A stretch of DNA of 64,000 nt from Vandiemenella viatica (GCA_031002005.1 CM061919.1:179287121-179351120); one strand, 5' to 3'. Shown: positions 12,257 through 24,482, counted from the first letter of the stretch. Program-made: numbers and translations. Notes: generated from the sequence alone by a model not told the origin.

Positions 12257-13678
12257 CACTCCTGGAAATTGAAATAAGAACACATTGACGCCGGTGTGTA
12301 AGACCCACCATACTTGCTCCGAACACTACGAGAGGGCCGTACAAGCAATGATCAAACGCACGGCACAGCGGACACACCAGGAACAGCAGTGTTGGCCGTC
12401 GAAGGGCGCTAGCTGCGCAGCGATTGGGCACCGCCGCAGTCAGTGTCAGCCAGTTTGCCGTGGCATACGGAGCTCCATCTCAGTCTTTAACACTGGTAGC
12501 ATGCCGCGACAGCGTGTACGTGAACCGTATGTGCAGTTGACGGACTTTGAGCGAGGGCGTATAGTGGGCATGCGAGAGGCCAGGTGGACGTACCGCCGAA
12601 TTGCTCAACATGTGGGGCGCGAGGTCTCCACAGTACATCGATGTTGTCGCCAGTGGTCGGCGGAAGGTGCACGTGCCCATCGACCTGGGTCCGGACAGCA
12701 GCGACGCACGGACGCACGCCAAGACCGTCGCATCCTACGCAGTGCCGTAGGGGACCGCACCGCCACTTTCCGGCAAATTAGGGACACTGTTGCTCCTGGG
12801 GTATCAGAGAGGACCATTCGCAACCGTCTTCATGAAGCTGGGCTACGGTCCCGCGCACCGTTAGGTCGTCTTCCGCTCACGCCCCAACATCGTGCAGCCC
12901 GCCTCTAGTGATGTCGCGACAGGCGTGTATGGAGGGACGAATGGAGACGTGTCGTCTTCAGTGATGAGAGTCGCTTCTGCCTTGGTGCCAATGATGGTCT
13001 TATGCGTGTTTGGCGCCGTGCAGGTGAGCGCCACAATCAGGACTGCATACGACCGAGGCACACAGGGCCAACACCCGGCATTATGGTGTGGGGAGGAATC
13101 TCCTACACTGGCCGTACACCTCTGGTGATCGTCGAGGGGACACTGAATAGTGCACGGTACATTCAAACCGTCATCGAACCCATCGTTCTACCATTCCTAG
13201 ACCGGCAAGGGAACATGCTGTTCCAACAGGACAATGCACGTCCACATGTATCCCGTGCCACCCAACGTGCTCTAGAAGGTGTAAGTCAACTACCCTTGCC
13301 AGCGAGATCTCCGGATCTGTCCCCCATTGAGCATGTTTGGGACTGGATGAAACGTCGTCTCACGCGGTCTGCACGTCCAGCACGAACGCTGGTCCAGCTG
13401 AGGCGCCAAGTGGAAATGGCTTGGCATGACGTTCCACAGGACTACATCCAGCACCTCTACGATCGTCTCCATGGGAGAATTGCAGCCTGCATTGCTGCGA
13501 AAGGAGGATATACACGGTACTAGTGCCGACATTGTGCATGCTCTGTTGCCTGTGTCTATGTGCCTATGGTTCTGTCTGTGTGATCATGTGTTGTATCTGA
13601 CCCCAGGAATGTGTATATAAAGTTTCCCATTCCTGGGACAATGAATTCACGGTGTTCTTATTTCAATTTCCAGGAGTG
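12257..13678 (+). mobile_element. Tc1-like DNA transposon, young copy with identical 27-bp TIRs
   Basis: The left inverted repeat at 12257-12283 (starts cactcctggaaattgaaata) is identical over 27 bp to the reverse complement of 13652-13678. TA precedes the left end (12255-12256). The right flank is TG, so the TA duplication has probably suffered one substitution. At 1,422 bp, with 244 bp before the start codon of the single transposase frame, the layout is that of a complete Tc1 element. Identical ends and an almost open reading frame suggest recent activity of the family. Confidence 0.94.
12501..13523 (+). pseudogene. Tc1-type transposase, full length but for two adjacent stop codons
   Basis: The frame from ATG 12501 to TAG 13521-13523 spans 341 codons, the normal size for a Tc1 transposase. 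The N-terminal ~110 residues hold paired-type helix-turn-helix DNA-binding motifs (TYRRIAQHVGREVSTVHR) and a basic GSGQQRRTDARQDRR linker. The catalytic triad is D155 (FSDES), D244 (QQDNARPH) and E277 (SPIEHVWD). Only 32 residues separate the last two, against 34 in Tc1 itself. The only visible lesions are TAG at 12906-12908 and TGA at 12909-12911, at codons 136-137. The same frame continues on either side, so nothing was inserted or lost. I chose this ATG because conserved-looking sequence starts there; the frame is open upstream to 12285 but that part lies next to the TIR. Confidence 0.93.
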
Positions 13679-13689
13679 TGTGAAGAAGA

Positions 13690-14985
13690 AGGTAAAATGT
13701 AATATTTGAAATCCTCTGCACTTACATACACGAAATAAACATTATTAAATTTGGGTTGAAATTGAGCGTGTTTCAGCATCGTTAGGTATCTGAATATTTT
13801 TGAAAACGAACTCTTGTTATTGGCGAGAGGATATGATGCATTTCTGTGAAGGCTTATTATTAAAAAAACACACGGCACTATCAGTGATGATACCATTACT
13901 ATTATGAGACACTGAATAGAACTTATGAGCACGCTGTAAATTTGCTTCTGCATTTACAAATGTAACTAAGATGTTTAACATAATAACAAATTGTAACTGA
14001 TTGCTGTCTTCAATGTCAACCCAAATTTGATATCACAGTCGCTGAAATCCACCAATCCATCATGGACAAAATATTATTAAACATTTTTAAAATAAATGTT
14101 TACAGTTTCCTTGCAGCCACTTTAGACTTCACTAGGCGCACTACGTAGAAAAAGAATAGCTTTCTAAAATAATAATAAGAAAATACATAAGTAGTACTTG
14201 AACACATAGTTTGAGATTTGACAATTATTTAAGAATGGTTTGTTTGGCCAGTATCAGCCAACATGATAATAATATGCTTTTGTGAGTTAATTGAACTTCG
14301 GGGTCACAATGTTACCATGCTTTCAGAAATGGATAAGTTATATTTAGTTAGTAATAGTATTTTATGGCAATACTATTCAAAGGTACTCTCCCAGTTCAAC
14401 TGAAGTGTATTCAGCAAACCAGAACAGTTGTTTGCTTCTTTATTATTCTTTTTTTTTCGATTTACAATAACTCGTGTTTAACAGTACGTATTTAGGAACA
14501 GGGTCGAATTAAAACAGCGCGGGGTCCTTAGCACCCCCCTTGACCACCTCCCCCTAGAAGGCGAGGGGACCGTAGCATTTGCTAACTCCTTCTATGTGGC
14601 TAATCCGGTACTGTTTAGGAGTGGTAATGCATCGTCGGTAGGTTAGCGTGCGGTACTGAAGAAATTATTACATTTCATAGGGAACAAATGAACTGTTAAA
14701 TCTGTTATCGTGTCGTTGATGACTCGGCTTACACCCTGAAACTTATTTCTTGTGACCACCTTACGCGCGCCAAGTGTCCGTAGCATTTTAAATCTCTAAC
14801 AAAGATTCTGAAGACTTTGCGGGCCAAGCATCACGCGAAACGACTATTAGCCGACGAGCTTTTCAGAATTAAACGCTGCCAATTCAACAGGACTCGACAT
14901 GAGTACATTTTTGAAGCTAAGCGATGAAGTCGTAAACAATCCACAAATTAAAGAAGAACTCTTCTATGCCATTTTGGGTATAGAT
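13690..14985. other. Spacer, nothing recognised
   Basis: AT-rich with a short C-rich stretch near 14530-14560. No gene or repeat identified. Confidence 0.5.
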
Positions 14986-14989
14986 TTAC

Positions 14990-15665
14990 GTAATTATTAT
15001 TAGAGTTAATTTAACGGTAAACAAAATACTGAAGGAAGATTTTGGACTAAATATAAACCAAAACAAGATAAACATGATGAAATATACCAGAAATGATACC
15101 AATAACAGTAGATTAAATATAATATAGGGTCGGCTGCGATAGATGAAGTTAGTGAATTTTGATACTTAGGAAATTTACAACCGATGGCGAAAGCAGGAAT
15201 GATGTTAAAATCAGAATAGCATTAGCAAAAAGAGCTTTCATAAAAAAACTTTCACTTTCAATTATTAATCTACTAGGACTCATAAAAAACTTTTTAAAAC
15301 TCTGTGTGTGGAGCAAGCACTTAATGGTAGCCTAACTGGACTTTAGAAATACCAGAAAGAAGGAAAATTGAAGCATTTGAAATATGTCATAGAAGGATGG
15401 TGAAAATTAAGTGGCAAGATAAAGTACGAAACGAACAAGGGAACAAGGTTTGGAAACGATTGATGAGGAAAGAAGTAAGTGGAATAATCTTACAGAAAGA
15501 AGAAACACGATTGTACGATTGTAGGTTATATTTTGAGACCTGCATGATTAATTAACATGTTAGTGGATGGAACAGTCAATGGTAAGAACTGTAGAGGAAG
15601 ACAGAGATTAGAATATATGTAGCAGATAATTGAGGACGTTGGTGTCAAAGGAGTATGTTTAGCAG
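14990..15665 (+). mobile_element. LINE remnant, ORF2 C-terminal part (same family as 56340-57345)
   Basis: In fragmented frames the sequence encodes the region after the reverse-transcriptase palm: a KILKEDFG-like stretch, RNDTN(N/S)SRLN, a 'YLG..TTD..SRNDVK.RIAL' block, an 'ERRKIEAFE' block and 'RGRQRLEYM..II' near the end. The same string of blocks occurs at 56700-57330. Many stops and frameshifts are present. The element ends just before the 24-G run at 15674. Confidence 0.75.
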
Positions 15666-15673
15666 ACAATAGC

Positions 15674-15697
15674 GGGGGGGGGGGGGGGGGGGGGGGG
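15674..15697. repeat. Poly-G run, 24 bases
   Basis: An uninterrupted run of 24 G lies immediately 3' of the LINE remnant and is followed by tgg and an A-rich stretch. Its exact length is likely to vary with sequencing and assembly. Confidence 0.9.
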
Positions 15698-15719
15698 TGG
15701 AAGAAAAAAAAACGTAACG

Positions 15720-16405
15720 AACGTGTCATTATAGCCTAAAATGGCTTAGCCTACCCATTGATGTTTCATAATTTATTTTGGATCGTACCTTATCTTTATT
15801 CTATATTTACCATGTTCAGATCTCTCGTTACGTTACTTCATTGTAAACGTTTGTCCATTACAATGCTGTTATGGAGCCTGGTGGGTAAGCACTTAACACT
15901 TTGACTTGACATTCGTAAGAACGCTGGGGTAGATCGCCAAAATTTTGGATTACAGTGATTTCGAGAAATTACTTGATGTGGTTTGTTTCAAAGGGTTTGC
16001 GTCCTTATTTGTCTTCATTCTTCAGGCACTGATGTCTTCTACGTCAATAAGAAGTAAAGCCATAGGCAATTAATAGTTTTCTGCTGCGTACTTTTCTGAT
16101 TGCTTCATGTTTCTGGGCCCTTTACTACTTGTCCTAGCCATTCTAATATTCTACTGTATACTAGCTGATGTATAATTCTCATTCTAGCCTTATGATTTCT
16201 GCTTGTTTTCCATATTCCAAGCAAGAAAAAAAAAACCGCTAAATATAGTCATTCGGAGAACGGACAATTAGGAACAGGTGCTGTTCAACAAAATATATGG
16301 ATATATGTGTCCCAGAAAATGAGAGTTATACGTTCATGTTAATTAAAAGTACATTCATTAACAGTATTTTGTAGCTGAAATAATATGTAAATGGAGACTT
16401 TCCCG
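15720..16405. other. Spacer, nothing recognised
   Basis: No coding or repeat structure found. Confidence 0.5.
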
Positions 16406-16454
16406 GCGTATTAATTCAATGAATTCTTCACGGGTGTCCAGCCGGATGGAGTCA

Positions 16455-16508
16455 AATAATGACGACGTTTCAACAACCTGCTCAGTTGTCTTCATCATGT
16501 CTATTTAA
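16455..16508 (-). ncRNA. Hammerhead ribozyme, mirror copy with a broken core
   Basis: On the minus strand the same fold can be drawn, with stem II, GAAA and ACGTC|GTC intact (cleavage position between 16464 and 16463). However, the first core base is A instead of C (ATGATGA; position 16498). That base pairs with G8 in the active site and is essential in hammerheads, so this copy should be inactive. Confidence 0.65.
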
Positions 16509-16633
16509 GATGGCTCCATACGCTGTCCGTAACATCCATACCCTCAAGTCCTATGCGCTGATTGGGCGTCCTGGCAACCCTCGATACACGACCTTCGAAT
16601 TTTCGGCGGCAGCTAAGCCAGTAAGTAATCATC

Positions 16634-16690
16634 TTAAATAGACCTGATGAAGACAACCGAGCAGGTTGTTGAAACGTCGTCATTCTTTGA
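16634..16690 (+). ncRNA. Type I hammerhead ribozyme candidate, all core bases present
   Basis: The core CTGATGA is at 16644-16650. Stem II is GACAACC (16652-16658) with GGTTGTT (16664-16670), 7 bp around a GAGCA loop. The second core box GAAA is at 16671-16674, followed directly by the very short ACGT stem III and C17 at 16678, the predicted cleavage position. Stem I is GAC (16641-16643) with GTC (16679-16681), then a 2x4 internal loop, then TTAAA (16634-16638) with TTTGA (16686-16690). A minimal stem III and an internal loop in stem I are the known design of Penelope-type ribozymes. Folding was done by eye. Confidence 0.72.
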
Positions 16691-16729
16691 CTCCATCCGG
16701 CTGGACACCCGAGAAGAATTAATTGAACT

Positions 16730-17270
16730 GAAATAATGTTTGGCAGCGATTTCGTGCTTGATAACAAATTTCTAACATCTTTACTCAAAAAATTTCTTCT
16801 ATTACATTATTAATGTAATAAATCGGTAGCATAATTCTTCAAATATAAAACATGAGTATATATTGTTAAACATGTTTCTGAGAGAGATTTTTTTAAGTGT
16901 ATGGTATGGGTTTCACCTCCGTGAGACCTGTGTGCGCTGTTCGGATCGCCTTGGTGGAATTTTATCACAGCATCTACCTCCTGCGTCGTGGATCGGATGT
17001 GGTGCTATCTGTCCACGAAACCTGTAAGTTATCTTCTTTATGATAAACATATTATTGTTTTAAAATGAGTGACGATGATTGAGGACAACCCCAGTATTCC
17101 CTACTCGGTTGCTGGAAACCTTCTAGAAACCACTACTAGGGCGGACGGTAAACCGGAACCACGATTTCAACCTACGCCCGTTGTACATCCCTGATCCATT
17201 ACGAGGCACAATGCTTGTTAGAGTATGAGTTATTTAAAAGCTGTAGTATTATATACAGTTTATACCTTGT
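16730..17270. other. Spacer, nothing recognised
   Basis: Mixed composition with no identifiable gene or repeat. Confidence 0.45.
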
Positions 17271-17277
17271 TTCCTTT

Positions 17278-17515
17278 TTATTGCTTATGGCTTTACGCCT
17301 CGTCGACGTTGAGTTCATTAGATGCGGGAAAGGACTGGTTTAAATGAACGGGAAGTAATTCAACCATGGTCTTTTCAAGGAACCATACCGGTATACGTCT
17401 TGAGTGATTCGGCAAAACCGTGGAAAACACAGTTCTGGATGGCCGAACGGGGATTCGAAACCACATCCATCCGAATGGGAGGCCAAAGCGTTACCACTCA
17501 CCCTCCACGCTTGGT
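17278..17515 (-). mobile_element. SINE family 1, near full length (antisense)
   Basis: Starts with GCTTATGGCTTTACGCCTCGTCGACG, runs through the CATGGT, TCTTGAGTGATT and GGATGGCCGAACGGGGATTCG landmarks, and ends with CACTCACCCTCCACGC, the head of the family. The flanks TACCTTGTTTCC and TACCTTTTTCGG may be a worn target duplication. Confidence 0.85.
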
Positions 17516-19735
17516 ACCTTTTTCGGCAATAACCGTGGTAGGAATAATAATATCTCTTACACTGTTCTTAATAATGTTTCGGCTACATTGACGTTTAGTA
17601 ATAATACATTATTACGATTTATTTGATGCATTTATACTAATCCTGCTAAATTCGTTTCTAACCGCTCATTTTACCATATTCACAGAATATTAGTTACAGG
17701 AGCTATATTAAGGTAACACACCACATCTGGAAGCATCTTGTTGTTTTCCTTTGTCGTTAGAGAGAACATTAAGCCTTAAAAATAGTGAAACTATACACGA
17801 GGAGCCCTTGAAAATTGTGTACAGTGTACGGTGTTTTGTATTCCTGTATTGTGTGCGTTCTGATTTCCTTAGCCCTGTAATGTTTCATTTTTTGTTACTA
17901 GAAATATTTATTGATAAAACATTGTTAGAAGGAAAGTTGTGTTAAAAAATAAAAAAAAAACGGTGTCGATAAATAAGAGTCGTATTCAGGTATATCCGTA
18001 CAGAAGAAATGTCATTTTACAGCCATAAACATTCAAATGCAAGTGAATGACTTGTGACAACATGTCCCTATAAGAAAGCTTTTAGTGCTGCTTTTAGTTG
18101 TGTGAGCACAGAGTGTTGCTCAAAAACAATTTCTTGGAAACACGTTGTGTTTACAGGTGCCGAGAAAACGCGACCAACAGGTTATGCGAGTAAACAAATC
18201 ACCCTCGTGATTCCGATACGTTTTGTTTCCTGTTACACGTGAATTTATAAAACATCGTTTTTCCTCGCAATCGCGCGATAGGTGGAATCCTACTCCTCCA
18301 TAGAACACGAAACAAATCTATCCGAGCTGTTATATCACGGAGGAAATTGCACATCACATCATTTAATTCTGAATCGGCACAAGTACTCTGCAGAATATAT
18401 GAAGGATAAATTCTTTCAGCACCACACCGTCAACACCGCGAGATGTTGGTGAACCCCTCCTACCACGGCCTTCCAACGGAGTTTACGTGCTTCATAGATC
18501 ACTAACCTCAGTGAGGCAATACGTCAGAGACGTGCATTACTTGTCCATAGCAAAAGAACCTCATCGATGAAAATCAACATCGTTCTTTTTTGTTAAATTT
18601 AAGAGTTAGTGATTCGTTAACGTTAAATTGCGTTTCAGTTCACAAAATTATCAGATTTTATCTCTTCAAAACACAACTAAAAATTTCCTGAGGTGTTAAA
18701 TATTAATCCAGATAATAATTTACTATTTATTCAGTCCCACCATTTTAATTTAAAAAGCCTAAATAATAACTAACTTACCCGCAATATTAATATCAGTTTT
18801 ATTGGATTCAATTGAGGAAAATCTTGCAGTATTATTTCATTATGTTCTAAATTATCTTTTTTTGCTGTTATTAGCTTTTGGCTGGTGTGACGCAATGCTC
18901 ATCTATTCCTATCCAGCGCTAACATCTTCATATCAGTAAACCCATACTAAAAAATTAACCAAACCCGCATGTCTTAAAATACGTGAATCTCTTCCACAGA
19001 CTTCTTTCCTCACCCATCATTTCCAAAACACGTTCATTTAGTACCTTTCTATAAACTTAATTTTCAGCATCCTTCTATAACACTACATTTCAAATGCTAC
19101 AATTCTTCTTTCTGATCCTCCTAAAATAGAAGTGCTATGATCTGTATACAGAGTCTTTAAAAGTTATTCCTGAATCCTAGATCAATATTTGAAACTAAAA
19201 GATTTATCTAATTTCAAGAAGTCTCTTCTAGTTAGTTCTGTTCTGCTTTTAATATTACTCCTGCTTCGGCCATCAGTCGTAATTTTATTTCCTCAGTAAC
19301 AGAATTTAATTATTTCTCCTATTGCAAATGATGCTATTTTTATCTTTAATCTACTATTATTGTTATCATTTCTGTTACAGACGCAGTGATGAGAATGTTT
19401 AAAATAATATAACCTCAGCACACTTCCTTACCAATTACCCACCATCCATGTGAGAAGACTTGGGGATAAACTGAAATTCTGATCTACAAAATGTTTTGGC
19501 TGTTCAAATTTTGCTCACGGAATCATGTATGAAGCACATTGAAATTTTATATGAATAGAAAAACAGTGAATCCCTGAAACTGAATTGAAAGAACAAGTGT
19601 TTAATTTCACAATCTCCTTGTTACACTGAAAACGCGAGCTACTAAGCAACTTCGAAAAATAATAAATATCTCCTGCCTTTTACAAAATTGTAAGCTTTGA
19701 ACGAAATGTTCACCCCATCTCGTCATTCCATCTAT
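17516..19735. other. Long AT-rich spacer, nothing recognised
   Basis: I find no gene, RNA or repeat family in this stretch. Short ORFs overlap on both strands without domains. Confidence 0.45.
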
Positions 19736-19739
19736 AGGA

Positions 19740-20120
19740 GTGTAATATCAGTGTAATGAAAGATTCCGTAATTTCCTGCCGGATGCTTCCGTTCTCGGCC
19801 ATTTCTGATCGAATGTTCCGTTGCACCACGGCGACCTTTGACAACAAGGTAATGAAGCGCGCCGTTTCGCTATAAAACCACTCGCATGAGTTCTATGTGC
19901 GCTGTGCACTTAATTACTCGTACGTATCTGGCTGTTTGGGTGCATCTATAAACGCCAGAGTCGGACAAATTGCTTTCGAAACTACACACGGGACAGTCCA
20001 GATGGTGGGTTGTTAACGGCAGAGCAACGACCATTTTATTGAGATGGCTGGCACGGATACAAATCCACGGGGCGTCCATAACGCACCGAAAGCCTCACAC
20101 CCGAGCTGTCACATACGGGA
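19740..20120. other. GC-balanced, repeat-free patch; possible conserved non-coding DNA
   Basis: This patch is unlike its AT-rich surroundings, shows no similarity to the repeat families in the window, and has no persuasive coding frame. It contains a CTATAAAA motif near 19869. Its function is unknown; retention as host regulatory or exonic DNA is only a possibility. Confidence 0.25.
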
Positions 20121-20199
20121 AATGTGGGGGTGGAGAGTTATGCAGAACCAACGTCAGTGACAAATTTCTAGCATGTTTCATAGGTTAATGGAATCCTAA

Positions 20200-20980
20200 A
20201 GCAATGTAGACCAAATTGTCAACAATTAATGGCGCAGTTACTCTGGTTTGGATAAATATTTAATCTCTTACAAATTCTTTCTCCGGGTCAAGCGTAGGCG
20301 GTTACCATGGGCGATGTTAATGACAACCTCTGTGAAGGTGAACTGGGGTGATTTCCCGTTGCCTTTCCCAGTGTAACAGTGTTCTTAAATGTTTTCGTAA
20401 GCGTGAGTGACTATGACAGAGTGTATGTTCAGTGCAGAGTGTTGTTTATGCTGTGGATGAGTGGTGGAAGAAGGAAGAGGATGAAATCCAGCGCTGGCTC
20501 TCCTCTTACAAAATTGTTCTTCAGTTCAACATTCCTCGATCTACAATGTCAACAGTGTGCCGTAAATATATACTTTCTGGCATGGCAAGTTTTACTTTTG
20601 TAGAGTGTAATTCCACCTATACGAGTTTAGCGTATTTCTACATGCATAGATTATGAAAGCTGTTCAAAATATGTTTTATAAATGTTACAACTGAGTGCAG
20701 TTTTCTAGATGTTGCGGCGTTTAAACCCTCTTGTCATGAATTAAACTAATATTTATTTGCATAAATCATCAAAAAAATATTAATAATAATTGAAATTGCT
20801 GATATGAGGAGTAAGGATGTTGCTTTACACATCATCGTTGTACCTACGTTTGACATTAATATATATTTATTAAAAAATAATTCTTCTTTAAATGTTATTA
20901 AACATTAAACATCTTGAAATAAAATAATGCGTTCAATTTATATCGGTTCTCAGGATGTTATATGTCTATTGATAAGCTCA
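20200..20980. other. Spacer, nothing recognised
   Basis: Two overlapping short ORFs at 20379-20656 are read from the same bases in different frames and carry no domain that I recognise. Confidence 0.45.
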
Positions 20981-20984
20981 GCGG

Positions 20985-21420
20985 GGTAATGAGATTTTAT
21001 CTAGGGCGATGCTGGATCGATCAATACGAAATTGATTTGCAGTGATCACTATATCATCGGGGTTACCATTGAGCAGAAGGCGCCGAGTCTGCTGTCCACA
21101 GGCGTCGACGCGAATGACTCCATTTTGTGCTGGCCGTCGGAGACCCACGTCCACTCGGATAACAGGCAATACAAGAGCAACCATACACCGCACCGGCGTT
21201 ACTCGCCGCACAACTCTTTCTGCAGGCTGTCCACGCACCCACCACGCATCTCGCAATCCACTGTACCATCCCCACCGCGTCACCCTAGTGGCACGCTGCC
21301 TTCACTGAGGGCTACTCGGTCCAAGGTCACATTCCGGAACGCGTTAACTACAGTTAGCCTATTGTCTCCTTTGTATCCTCTATCTCTCCGTACAGGCCAC
21401 GCGTCCAGCTACAAGTAAAT
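20985..21420. other. GC-richer segment, origin unknown
   Basis: The sequence is open in several frames on both strands (for example 20978-21283 minus and 21032-21418 plus), as expected of GC-rich DNA without stops. No translation resembles a known family. It could be a fragment of an unrecognised repeat or a host exon. Confidence 0.3.
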
Positions 21421-21424
21421 ACTG

Positions 21425-24400
21425 TATATTTCAATTTAGTATGGCAATAGACTACAGTGAGTATTTCTCTGTATGAAGTACATTTGTTGTAATTTTTATT
21501 TCTTGTTGTTACGTGATGGCAGCTAAGCATTACAATCTGTAAAAACAGTATCACCAGGAACTGATCACACTAGTTGACTAATGAGTGCGTACTTGCAAAA
21601 TAAAGATAGAATGTTAGGTGCAAATATAATCTGACTATCCTTTGATATAGACACGATGTTCACGGCACGCCGACATATTTTTTTCCTTTTGGAATAAACG
21701 CATTTCTCTGTACGGAATAAAAAGTACATCATATTCATTTGGATTCCGACGTAAAGCCTCCGTGGTAACCAATAATTGGCAACAAGATGTGTTAAACAAA
21801 GTAATTTTAACAAATTGAATTGACTCAATCACTGTACATACACCATCGTTAAATCACTCCGGGTATAACAAGTGATCCATAGACTATTATTAATTTACGG
21901 GTTCTATGATTTCAGAAATGGTAGAAAGCTGACACAATAGTTCTGAAAATATATTGATTTTTTTCAATCCATTCACTTGCATAGGTGTTAATTACGGGTT
22001 AGAAAAACAAAACTTGAAGAAGCAACAGCAAAAGTATGATGGTTCAGAAGGTCTCAGTCAAACAACAGTACATAATCCATATCATCATAACGAAATAAGA
22101 ACATCTTCAACTTAAAAGGCATTTCGTATTAATATCTCCGTTTACTGTTTGCTAATGAAAGAGTTGTAAAAAAAAGTTTCCATAAAGCATAAAAAAAAAT
22201 TGAATAAATGTCTGAGTTTACTGAAAAAACATTTTGTATTAACTCACGCAAATTAAGATGTGCTCCCGTAAGATGTTTCGAATTTTAACTGAATTTTTCT
22301 TCCATTATCTATGCAAACCGGTCTCTCAGAAGCGTTTGCATGAGGGGAACTTGAGAAGTTTTGAGCAACTTTGTTCCGTTAGCCATTAAAAATTCCGCAC
22401 ACACAATTTCTTCCTCGTCTCGCCCGCGGACCGTTTCGTAAACTGGAGGGTTCTTAAGCGAAAGAACAACTGTTCTGGGACTAACAGACGTACCATTGAT
22501 TGCAGAAACTTTGCTGTCATGGCTCTGCAGCTGAAACGCTCTGTCATAAAATTAAGTTCGCTACAATACTCTTTGTTCAATCTGACGCAATAAAACAGAG
22601 TTCATGATCGTCTCTGATGTTTGGAATGTTCGAAACGTTAACATCTACAGCAAAGAAAGACAAAGGTTTTTGAAGTATTTCCCTAATAAGACACGATGAG
22701 TTATATTTTTGATAATTTAAATTGCCTTCACTGGTGCCTTGTTTCTGAATGAGCAACATTATATTACATAGACAACAATATTAACAGAATCCAAAGTGTT
22801 AAGGGTTTATCTTTGATGTAGTGTGTCTTTGGCTCCCTATTTCAGTTTACGAACAGATTATCATTTACTGTGCTGACCACAGCTCACGTAGAGTCGTAAG
22901 ACATATGGAAGTTTTAAATTAGACCATCAGATTTCAAATTGTGAATATCCTACATAAATTAGTTCCGTAATTCTTTTTTTGGTAATACGTGTAAAATTCA
23001 AATCCACGGAAATAGTCCTTTAACAAAAATTATATTTAGTTATATAGTCAGGCTTAAAAGTAAAAAAATCAGAAGTGTTCACACAGTAACTAACAGCGCT
23101 TCCTGAACCAACTGTAAGTTTCATATCAAATATATCACTATACAAAAAAAAATACAAACTTGAAATGTCGTCACCTTATAATATACATGAAAAAAGAAAA
23201 GAAAAGAGTATCACGTTATGTACTACTTAACGTTTTCTTTACGTCAGTACACTACTAATTGCATCCTTAACCATTTTGCTTGTGCTTTGTAACTTGCTTA
23301 AGAGAACCACGAATCTTAAACGCAGTTGATTGATTAATATGGTGGTGAGAAATAATATACAAACTTGTGTATTTAATCTAAATTTGCCAAAAATATATTT
23401 ACTTGATACAAAATAGTTACAGCATAATAATTCACGGTAATATTCAATTATCGGCTTATAACTAGACTGAAAATTACGGACCTCATCGGTAGGTAAGTTA
23501 TGGATAACTAGATATTCAATCACATCCAAAATTTCTATGTGGATAGGATGTGGATTGTAAATCAACAAAATGGGCTTAGGATGTAATATTCATGCGAACC
23601 TAAGTTAGTGGTCTAAACGGTAGGTCCTCTTATTAAATTGACAAAGAAGGACTTGTTGATAGTGAAGCACGGATCTGTCTGAGGTATTTTACAGAGTAAA
23701 CAAACAATGATATGGTTCTAAATAATGTAAAAACCATTGGGATGAATGAAAAAGTGTCTTGCTGGCTGGAGGAATGTTTCAAGGAGGGAGAAGAAAAGTA
23801 GTTAATGCACGTAACAGAGCATCAAATAAAGTGGATGTTGAAATAGGAGTAAAATATGGAAGAGTAGTGTTGTTTATTGTTCGTATAAATAATTGTAATA
23901 ATGGTATACAGTCGGAAGTTGGGTTGTTTACGGGTGATATAAGGTTATAAAATAGGTTTTAAACGAGAGAGGACAGAGAATAGCTGCAGGGTCATCTAGA
24001 CACGATATCTTACAGGGTAGGTCAAAACAGAATGAAGATGAAATTACACAAACTGTTCATTAGGTACTCAAATCGAAAAGCGAGGGCTTTTTAGGATCAT
24101 CATTTCGAAGAGGTATTGCTTTTTGCGGATACGAGCTGTGAGTATCTTGGCGTAACATTTGATGTTAAACTCAGGAGAGGTTTCAGAATGCTGCGTTTCC
24201 TGGAGATGGCAACTAGTCGATTTTCTAATGAAGTGGAAATTGTGAAATAACGTAACCAAAAAAGGCCTTACAGTTTTAGTAAAATCCAATCCACAGGGCG
24301 TCAAAAAATATAAGCTTTAGCAGCGGTGAAGTTCAGTTAAACTGCCTAAAAACTTACCTCACAAGAAAGGGCATTTAACCATGTACGTATCACCCGATCC

Positions 24401-24480
24401 TGTCTAAGGCGAAATATACTTCAAGACATCAAGCTACTCTCAAAGTTCGAAGACAAAAATAACGTGACTTAAGTTCATCA
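21425..24480. other. Long AT-rich spacer, nothing recognised
   Basis: No defensible feature. Poly-A stretches and short ORFs only. The part just before 24480 may include eroded 5' sequence of the following LINE. Confidence 0.45.
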
Positions 24481-24482
24481 AG

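Larger units (their letters stand above)
16411..16727. mobile_element. Inverted pair of Penelope-like terminal segments
   Basis: The arms 16411-16510 and about 16632-16727 are inverted copies of each other with a ~120-bp unique centre. Each arm, read outward, contains TCTTAAATAGAC, a hammerhead-type core, and then GACTCCATCCGGCTGGACACCCG(A/T)GAAGAATT. Penelope-like retroelements are known to carry type I hammerhead ribozymes in their pseudo-LTRs and to leave partial or inverted copies. No Penelope reverse transcriptase or GIY-YIG frame is seen nearby, so the class is inferred from the ribozyme and layout. A palindromic transposon of another type remains possible. Confidence 0.65.

Noticed and set aside
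21032..21418. 128-codon frame as a gene
   Set aside because: GC-rich DNA open in several frames on both strands; no domain, no homology that I recognise.
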